The notes below the pieces were generated by a model. It was not told where the DNA came from and did not search any database. It worked only from the letters and a program-made list of their open reading frames with translations. A stretch of DNA of 64,000 nucleotides, taken from Thalassia testudinum (Eukaryota; Streptophyta; Magnoliopsida; Alismatales; Hydrocharitaceae). The stretch is from contig JAZHRO010000002.1 in assembly GCA_037157565.1 (NCBI GenBank), positions 75,876,001 through 75,940,000 on the forward strand. Direction: 5' to 3'. This document shows positions 56,737 through 64,000 of this stretch, one piece after another (the first letter of the stretch is position 1; every line of letters begins with the position of its first letter). The translations under genes and the position numbers were made by a program.

Positions 56737-58075
56737 CAAGCTTTGTGACTAAGGGGTTACACAGACCTATGAAGTCAACTACTTCGAGACCTTTTCTCCT
56801 GTGGCTCAGGTTGCTTCTATTCGTGTCATCTTGTCGGTTGTTGTGAACAGAAACTAACCACTATATTAGCTTGACATCAAAAATGTCTTCCTATATGGTG
56901 ATCTGAATGAGGTGTATATGAGGCAGCCTCCTAGATACAAGGTTAAGGGAGAGAATGTATGTAAGCTGAGAAAAGCTATATATGTGGCCTCAAGCAAAGT
57001 CCTCGTGCTTGGTTTGAGAGGTTGACCAATAAGGTGATAAAGGTTGGGTTCGGACAATCCACATCTAATCATTCTATCTTCATCAAGACGAATACCTCTG
57101 GCACCATTATTATTGCTTTGTACATTGATGACATGGTCCTGACAAGAGATGACCATGAAGGAGTTTAGGAGACTAAGGCATTCTTACATGAGGTCTTTAT
57201 GACAAAAGACCTTGGAAGATTGCAATATTTCTTGGGGATAGGACAGTTACATATGAACGTGACCTGGTACTCTCATAATGGAACTATGTCCTAAGGATAC
57301 TTGAGAATGCTGAATTACTTAGCATAAAACCCTCAACTATTCATGTCAAGCAAAAGAAGAGATATGGGGAGACAGAGGATCCACTCTTTAAAGATATTCA
57401 TAGGTACAGGAATATTGTGGGAAAACTATTGTATCTAACTGCTACATGCCTGAATATTAGTTTCACAGTCAGTGGAGCGAGTCAATTAATGGACAAACCA
57501 TTTTATAGTCATTAGCATGATGTTTGTCTTATTCTGAAGTATTTGAATGAGTCTCCTAAAAAGGGGTTGAACTATAAGAACAATAGGCATTTGCATCTTC
57601 ATTCCTATACTAATGCAAACTATGCAGGATCCGTTAAAGACAAAAGCTACCACTAGCTGTGCCATATTCCTTAGAGGGAATCTTGTTTCATGGCATGCGA
57701 ATAAGCAAACTATTGTAGCCCGATATAGTGCCGAAGCAAAGTATAGGGTAATAACTCACACTACGTGTAAGCTCATGTAGATCGATTCCTTTATGATTGA
57801 TCTTGGTGTCCAAGTAAAGAGCCTAGTTATGTACTATGATAAAAATCAGCCACCTACATTGCCTCTAATCTTATCTTCCATGAAAGGACGAAGCACATTA
57901 AAGTGGATTGTTACTTCATTCGAAATGCTATGTTGGAAGGGAAAATAGTCACTCCTCAAGTGCCCTTTAAGCTTTAGATTGCAGATATCCTAACGAAGGC
58001 ATTAACTAAAAAGAGACGTGTTCCTCTATGACAAGTTAGGCTTAACAGACATCTATACTCTAACTTGAGGATGAG
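56737..58075 (+). pseudogene. Element H reverse transcriptase and RNase H, decayed
   Basis: Continues the gene broken at 50596. Frames read KGYTQTYEVNYFETFSPVAQVASIRVI, LDIKNVFLYGDLNEVYMRQPP, KGENVCKLRKAIY, then a FLGI block (about 57225), and RNase H ATYIASNLIFHERTKHIKVDCYFIR (about 57850-57925) with IADILTKALTKKRRV (about 57980-58025). All in family order, with stops and frameshifts. Confidence 0.85.
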
Positions 58076-58210
58076 TATTAGCATAGTAATATTTGTAGTT
58101 CTTTAATATTTTCTATTTCTTAATGGACATATATGCAATTTTGTATTCCCTCTCTATTTTAGAGAGGCTAGGATTTGCTTTTGAAATAAGAAACTTCATT
58201 TTCTTCCATA
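58076..58210 (+). mobile_element. Element H 3' LTR
   Basis: 135 bp matching 48526-48663, including cctctctattttagagagg in place of the promoter palindrome. The segment before it (acttgaggatgag) is a poor polypurine tract. Confidence 0.82.
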
Positions 58211-58815
58211 CCAACAAAGCTACATTAGAATGCCATTATGATGGTCCTCAAGTATCTTAAATCATCACTTGGAAGGACACTTGTTCACTAAAGGCTCCTC
58301 ATTAGACATATTGCATATATAAATGCAGAAATGCATGTTTCATTAAGGATAGAAAGTTTACCATCGCGTTTTGTACTTATCTTGTTGGGAATCTTGTGAC
58401 TTAGTGCAGTAAGAAGTAGGCAATAGTTGCATGGTCCAGTGCTAAATCGAAGTATCGTGCTATGGCATAAGCTACTACTGAGATGATGTGGATTCACTCT
58501 ATTCTATTCTTGTAGATCTACACGTTCAAGTACCCCTAGCTATGAAGATGAGATGTAATAATAAAGCTACCACATATATTACAAACAATCCCATGTTCCA
58601 TGAGAGGAGAAAACATGTTGAGGTAGACTGCCACTATACGAGAGAGTTGATTCAAAGAGGTTTCCTACGTACTACTCATGTCAATTCTAAAGATCAAACT
58701 ACAGATGTGTTTAGTAAGGTGCTTCACAGGGCCTCCTTTGATAGATGTTGCACAAAGTTGAGCATGATTGAGATTTATACTCTAGGTTGAGGTTAAGGTT
58801 GAGGTTGAAGGGGAC
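58211..58815 (+). pseudogene. Element G reverse transcriptase end and RNase H, decayed
   Basis: A MMVLKYLKSSLGRTLVH-like block at about 58235, then FCTYLVGNLVT, WSSAKSKYRAMA-ATTEMMWIHSI (about 58435-58505) and an open frame to 58790 with NKATTYITNNPMFHERRKHVEVDCHYTRE (motif NPMFHERRKHVEVDCH) and TTDVFSKVLHRASFD. The end, SMIEIYTLG, precedes a polypurine-like gttgaaggggacgg. Confidence 0.8.
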
Positions 58816-58945
58816 GGTTAAGAATTATGTCCTTGTTGCAATTTCTCTTTTTTCTTATAGGTTTTGAACTTCTCTGTAATTTATCCAAATCCTCTATGGA
58901 TTAGGGTTATGTAATTGATTGAGGTAGAAGGGACTTCATTGGAAT
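58816..58945 (+). mobile_element. Element G 3' LTR
   Basis: About 130 bp similar to the 5' LTR once its MITE is removed: shared ctctgtaatttatccaaatc, ggttatgtaat and an end near gggacttcattgga. Considerably diverged. Confidence 0.7.
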
Positions 58946-60099
58946 GATTGTCCAATGTGGGCAAAATAACAAACCATGCAAATACTCGAGAAGTAGTAAC
59001 CGAACTCCACTGTGAGGGATGTATGTCTGAGGAGGGGATCAAGCCCTTAAAGTTTACGCTGAGAATATTCCTCGTATGTTCTCCAACTACAGAGTAGATC
59101 CTCCTCCCTCTCTCGAATGCAAGGTTCCCTTTTTATCTGGAACCAAAACATACGCCTACAAGGAAGCCCTCATGGATCTCCTCGAGAAGGTACATACATC
59201 GTAATAAAAGGTGAAGGAGACAACCTTTAATCAATCATTAGCTTCATCTATGCTCCACTACCGATGGCACAGCCTTCACAAAGGTGTCACAAAGCACGTC
59301 ATACATCATGCTTAGGGATCAAGTCATATCGAAAAAGACAAAGGACGCAATCAAGCGAGCTCCTACCTTGTTGCTGTAGTTTTTTAGCTATTGCCCTACT
59401 TTGCTGCCACAATGAGTCTCACCTCCTAAGCTCGTGACAGTCCAAGAGGGCAAGCTAGTTGAGTGGGCCAGACAGCTTAAGCAGAGACACCACCCAAGGG
59501 TCTCTAGCTTTCATCCGGCAAAGCAAGTGGGGTTACTTAGGTGACTCCATGCCTCGTCTAGCATATTCGAGCAAGGACAACCATGTTAACTACTCCTTGG
59601 CCCGTATGGCTAGAGCTCCTTCGCTAGGTTCTGGGTTTTGGCCTAACCTTTCTCCAAGCTAAATGGGTCTTTATCAAATGGGCCAAATTCTTCCTCCCTA
59701 ATCAAATGCCCTTACTCTCATAGTCTACTACATGAGCTACAAGAGTAAAATTTGATGAATGAGAATTTTTTTTTGGTATCTCCCCTTGCCACAATAGGTA
59801 CCACTCAATTTTGTCAGGGGACTCTTTTGCCCCCTTATCCTCTCCTCTCACACTAAGGGGAGGTTTTGATGGTTTATCCGCTTAGATATTCATGTAGTGC
59901 CCCAAGGATCTTGCCTCAACTCATACTCAGGGGGGGGGACTCACCACTCATAGTGCTCCCGGTCCCTCCCTATTGTCCAGGGGGATTTTCCTGGGTTAAG
60001 TGGTTGGTTCCACTAGGTTTGTCAAGTAGATGATGACTAGCCATCACCTCTGTCGTTTGTGTGTGGCGGTTAAGCTTAGGACAATGTCACGTCACTCGA
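58946..60099. other. Unassigned DNA right of element G
   Basis: Scattered frames up to 67 codons without known motifs. A run of nine G near 59930 within ctcagggggggggactcacc resembles a polypurine tract, but no matching LTR start could be confirmed. Confidence 0.35.
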
Positions 60100-61088
60100 G
60101 TTTCTCAAGACCTAGGGTGGGCATGCATCCCATCATCCTAAGCGTAGGAAATTGTAACGATTGCACCACATTTATTGTTGATGGGACATTTTATTGGGAG
60201 GGGATGTGCCACGCCTCCTTTAACACTCGTTCTTATACCTAGTGCTTCAAATGCCGCCGGTAAGGGTATTTTTGAAAAATGGGCTTGCTGATATGAAAAT
60301 GATGTCGAAATGCGGGGGTGTCGATGGCATGCTGATGATATGGGTGGCATGTTGGAAAATTCCGATGAGTTGGAGTGTAGTGCGACGTGAAGATTTGAAA
60401 TTGGGAAGGTGAGAAGCTGGGTTGTGGTTCGGATGCAGAGAGACAGACAGACACACACACACCCACACACCACACACACGCACGCACACGATTTTTGGGC
60501 TCTGATATGTCAATTTTTAATTTTTAAGTCATTGAAACCTTGGGTACGGTCACGATGAAATACTTTTATGTTACACAATTAGTATTTTTGAAATTAATAT
60601 CATTTTGACTATTTATGTGATTTTTTGTCGGCATTTCCATGGCGTGCCCTCAGCATACCCATCGACATGGCCATCGAAAAACAAGCATTTCTACGGCGTG
60701 CCCTCGGCATGCCCACGAAATACACACTTAGGATTTCATCAACACGACATCAAAATTGGCATTTCGAACCTTGCTTATACCATCATGATGATTGTCAATG
60801 GAACATTTTCAAGGGCAGCATGGACCGCAACTCCTCTTGCACCTATTCCTGCCTTATCGCATTTATTGTTGATGCGATGACTTGGAGTAGTTTTGAGGAG
60901 GGGATGTGCCTCTTTGCCTTCCCTCTTCCTATATAAATAGGGGTAGGTGAGTGTATTTTCTCACCTTTACTCTTGCAATTGCAGGTCCCTCTTGAGCACT
61001 TAGGAGATGAAGGTTGTCCACCTTGTCGCTTCAGGGTCCATCAATTGATAGGGAAGACAACTGTTAGCTCTTTTCCTCCCTAGACACA
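60100..61088 (+). mobile_element. LTR-like promoter region of the right-edge gypsy-type element
   Basis: CCTATATAAATAGGGG near 60935 is a strong TATA site, followed by a leader to the ATG at 61089. A block with catttattgttgatg...ggaggggatgtgcc occurs twice (about 60165-60215 and 60855-60910), suggesting a partial duplication or two related LTR pieces. The partner LTR would be outside the window. Confidence 0.5.
60438..60490. repeat. CA/GACA microsatellite
   Basis: agagacagacagacacacac continuing as CA-rich units to about 60490. The minus-strand frames over it are meaningless. Confidence 0.85.
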
Positions 61089-63940
61089 ATGCCATCGATT
61101 AACCAAGATGAGGAGCCTCCTCCTCCAGCCAACTTAGTGACAAAACCCTTGCTCTCTACACCTTTCCTTCCTCCATTCATAATGAAGGGGACTTGTGTCA
61201 CTTTCTTAGGAAACATGGGTTAAGTGGTTTCAAGTATATTGTCACGAGCGACAGGCTGAGGTTGTGTTTGCCAATATGGTCTAACAACTTCATTATTTGT
61301 AAATACACCATCGAAAATGACCTTCATCTTCCTCTTAACCCTTTCATTGTTTCCTTCCTTTACCACTATAACCTCGCCCCTTCTCAACTAGGGTTGAACT
61401 ATTGGCCCATGTTGAATGTCTTTCTTGTTATCTACTTCCATGTCCAAGTGGTACCCTCCGTGGACTTCTTCTAGCACCACTACGGTGTCTTTCCCCAAAA
61501 GGTCCCCAATTGGGACTTATACCTTCCTCCCCCGTAAGTTAGGTTGTGGCCTTGTGGATTTGCCGAATAGCCTCAAGGACTTGGACCAACACTTTTTGTT
61601 GTTAATAATGGGGAGCAACTACGGGTCCCCAACTACTAGAAGGATCTGCTCCAATGAGATGTCCAACCAGTCCTAAGTTTGTAGCTAACAATAGAAATTG
61701 ATGCTATGAAGGGTTTTGACACTCACTCGCCAGGAGCTTACCTGGAAGGACATGTGAGAGATCCTCTCCTGGTCTGGTGACCGCTATCCCAACAAAAGTG
61801 AGTGGGCACACACTTTGCTTTTTCGCTCTCGTGGTGCTAATCTGGCATTCCTTTCGTTAGTGCAACGTTCCTTTCTCTAAAGATCGCCAAGCCTTCCGAG
61901 AAGAAAAGGAGGGGTGCCAACTCCTCTTTTAGTGGCCAAGAGCGCCCCCAAAAAGGCGAACGCGTAGTAGCACTAGGGCGAATTCCCCTTCCCAAAGGAA
62001 GCCTTCATGCCCACGCCCTGTATCAGTGTAAGCACTGACAAAGTTCTTCTACAAGGGAAGCGCATGTCTCCTTGACTAGAGGAGCCTAAGCCACCTCCTT
62101 CTGGGTCAGCTCCTTCTTAGCGGGTTGGAGGCAAAGGCCCTTTCGCAAGGGCCACCCAATAATAAGGGTCGGGTAGGTGGCAAGAGCTCGATGGAGCTAG
62201 AGATTGTCTTACCGATTCAGCCAGCCACTCCTTGCTAGCCAAAATCAAGGGATGATGTAGGCGTCAACGACGACACTCTTCCCCTTAATAGACACGTCCA
62301 ATTGTGTGGTGGCCAAGCCAAGGGTGTCAACGTCAGGGGTGGAAAGAGGCTCAGATGAAGAGGAGGATTAGTCTCCTCTTATGCCAGGGACATCCTTGTT
62401 CCGTCGAGGGGCAGTCGAGTGCAGGGTGCCTCGTCACCCAATTGGCTCCTCATTAGGTATTATGGGCTCACTCCTCCGCCCTTCTATCTTCGAGGAGCCG
62501 GAACTTCCCAAGCAAGGTGCTCCAAGACTGCCCTCTTGCCTTCAACTCGGGGGGAAGGCAGGCAACAAATCACTCTACTTGGGAGGAGCAGGAGTTCATT
62601 TGCCTCTTCGATAAGGAGGCAAACTCCTTGAAGATAGCCACAGTCTTGAAGCATGTGCAAGAGCTACAAGAGCAAGTCCTCGATGTTGTAGGCTAGAAGT
62701 CCTAGAGGCTTGCTTAGATGCTTTCGAGTGGGTGAAACTCCAGACGGAGAATAAGGTGTTAGAGCTTCTTTCCTCCAACATTAAGTGGGCGACGATGCCT
62801 TGTGCTCCCACCCACCCATGGAACACCTACTGCAACTACCTCCAAACGGTAGGCTTCCTCCCCTTGGCTTTTCTTCTTTTGTTGATGTTGGTCCCCAGCT
62901 GATTTATCGCTGTCTCTGTAGGTTGAGGTTATCCGTTAGGACATCCTTTACGGGGGAATCCTATCTATTCACCCTCTAGCAAGATCTAATCGCGGGATGC
63001 CTTTGCAGCAAAGCAGGCGACGTCTTAAGCGAACGTCACCTTTACTAACGCTTGGGCTCTCCAGGCGCAGCTAGAAGAAGCCTAAGATACCTAAGAGAAG
63101 GTAGAGGAGGAGCAAACATGCCTCGAGAGGTAGCAGGAGGGTGATAGAGAGGAGCTCGCCCACCTACAGGAAGTGGCTGCCATGGCTGAAGCAAAAGTTG
63201 TGACCCACCAGGTAGAACTAGCAGTGTGCCGAATGGCACTAGGGAAGCTTCACCAACTTGAGAAGGCCCAAGATCAGAGACTCGTTAAGCTTAACAACGA
63301 GGTGAAGAAGCAGATTACCATTGCAAGCCAAGCATTAGAGCGGACCCAAAAGCTGCAGTAGACAACTGACGACACTCCTCTAAACCCGTAGCCAAGAAGG
63401 AGTAAACGAAGATCTGCGTTGAGTTCAAGGTAGCTCTCACAAAGGCCTAGGCAACGAGGGATGAGGCCAGGGAGCAGGCTACCAGGCTTGAAGGGAGGGT
63501 CCAGTCCCTGGAGAAGGATGCTAATGTTGCTGCCGCCATGAACGAGGGGCAGTCAAATGAGATCAAGCGGTGAAAGACAAACGGAGGAAGCATCTCCAGC
63601 CAGATCAAGTTATGGACTTCTTCATTACCGACACCTCTATGAAGGCACACTACTTACAACTTGGGGAGGCAATGGGGAAGCACACCCTAGCGATGGTGCA
63701 ATCTGTCCTAGCGGGTGGGGTGACTCCAAAGGAGGAACTCCTCTTGTGGTCCATCAACGAGACCTCCATCGAGTTCACAAGGAACAAGTCCAGTCAAAGC
63801 TTATCAAAGATCGAGCACTGATTGAACTACCCTCAGAGGGAGAGGAGTCGGATGAGGAGGGCTCTAGGTCCGACTCACCCAGGGAGGAGGCTCCCTCAAA
63901 GATGCCAGGCGCTCAGCCAGAGGCTCCACCAAAGATGTAG
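61089..63940 (+). pseudogene. Gag-like gene of a gypsy-type element (Transposase_28-like), decayed
   Basis: The ATG at 61089 opens MPSINQDEEPPPP and stops after about 45 codons. A neighbouring frame (61193-61474) has LHLPLNPFIVSFLYHYNLAPSQLGLNYW (motif LPLNPFI...YNLAPSQL), resembling the plant 'putative gypsy type transposon' domain (PF04195), continuing in other frames to about 61640. Later parts are low complexity, then coiled-coil-like frames (63173-63360, AMAEAKVVTHQVELAVCR) and an acidic tail (63800-63940, ELPSEGEESDEEGSRSD). This layout suits the first ORF of Tat-type elements. There are many stops. The element continues beyond the window. Confidence 0.6.
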
Positions 63941-64000
63941 GTCATGTTATCACCTCAATCCTTGCCGCCATGATTCCGCCTCCACTTCCGTCCTCTCTTC

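Larger units (their letters stand above)
48526..58210 (+). mobile_element. Element H: Ty1/copia element with very short LTRs, inside G
   Basis: LTRs at 48526-48663 and 58076-58210 (about 137 bp), a Met-tRNA-type primer site, copia protease, reverse transcriptase and RNase H relics, all on the plus strand. Candidate target duplication CAAAC (48521-48525) and CCAAC (58211-58215), a 4/5 match. It is split by element E inside the reverse transcriptase gene and lacks most of integrase. Confidence 0.8.
46146..58945 (+). mobile_element. Element G: old Ty1/copia element containing other insertions
   Basis: Identified by a 5' LTR (46146-46641), a perfect Met-tRNA primer site, copia gag and pre-integrase relics, an RNase H relic and a related 3' LTR (58816 to about 58945). 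It is split by element H, and the segment encoding most of integrase and reverse transcriptase is absent between 48525 and 58211. A target duplication is unclear; ATGAT or GATGA near both ends is possible. Confidence 0.75.

Noticed and set aside
60239..60513. Cys/Val-rich ORFs on the minus strand
   Set aside because: They translate a CA microsatellite.

Overview
This is nuclear DNA from a flowering plant; the species cannot be told from the sequence. It is almost entirely transposable elements nested inside one another, and I find no intact cellular gene. The plant signs are chromodomain-bearing Ty3/gypsy (Tekay-like chromovirus) polyproteins, primer sites matching plant initiator-Met and Asp tRNAs, a CACTA (En/Spm) TNP2 transposase relic, Ty1/copia relics, a Tourist-type MITE and degenerate plant telomere-like repeats.

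Left block (1-22584). A solo LTR (element C, 432-1308 plus 20892-22584, target duplication GGCCA/GGCCC) was split by a second Tekay-like element (B, 1309-20886, target duplication CGTTC). B has an abnormal 5' end: an almost complete LTR in inverted orientation (1309-3988) followed by the last 763 bp of an LTR in normal orientation (3989-4751). B's gag was then split by a very recent insertion (D, 5209-14155, minus strand, target duplication CTGCC). D has 2.5 kb LTRs that look identical apart from a 2-bp microsatellite difference, a tRNA-Asp primer site, and one gag-derived ORF but no pol. The rest of B's polyprotein (14161-18648) carries eight stop codons and one frameshift.

Middle block (22585-38202). 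A decayed CACTA transposon on the minus strand, with its start terminus at 38202 and its TNP2 gene running from 36231 down to about 23545, is interrupted by element A (24642-35056). A is a young, apparently intact Tekay-like chromovirus with 2.69 kb LTRs about 99% identical, target duplication TGTTT, and a single uninterrupted Gag-Pol ORF of 1587 codons. It is the best candidate here for a coding-competent element.

Right block (38203-64000). Unassigned DNA and an LTR-like repeat (38750-39760) precede a chain of old copia elements: G (46146 to about 58945, plus; its 5' LTR holds a Tourist MITE) contains H (48526-58210, plus), which contains E (50597-56731, minus, target duplication CAAGG), which contains foreign DNA including a second copy of the LTR-like repeat (53540-54545). 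The right edge holds the promoter and gag-like first part of another gypsy-type element with a Transposase_28-like domain, cut off by the window end.

The most unusual features are the inverted LTR at B's 5' end, which could give hairpin RNA against the A/B/C family; a palindromic AGACGTCT module found many times in the Tekay LTRs and, in related form, in unrelated LTRs; and element D, a young gag-only element whose Gag seems to lack its core domain.
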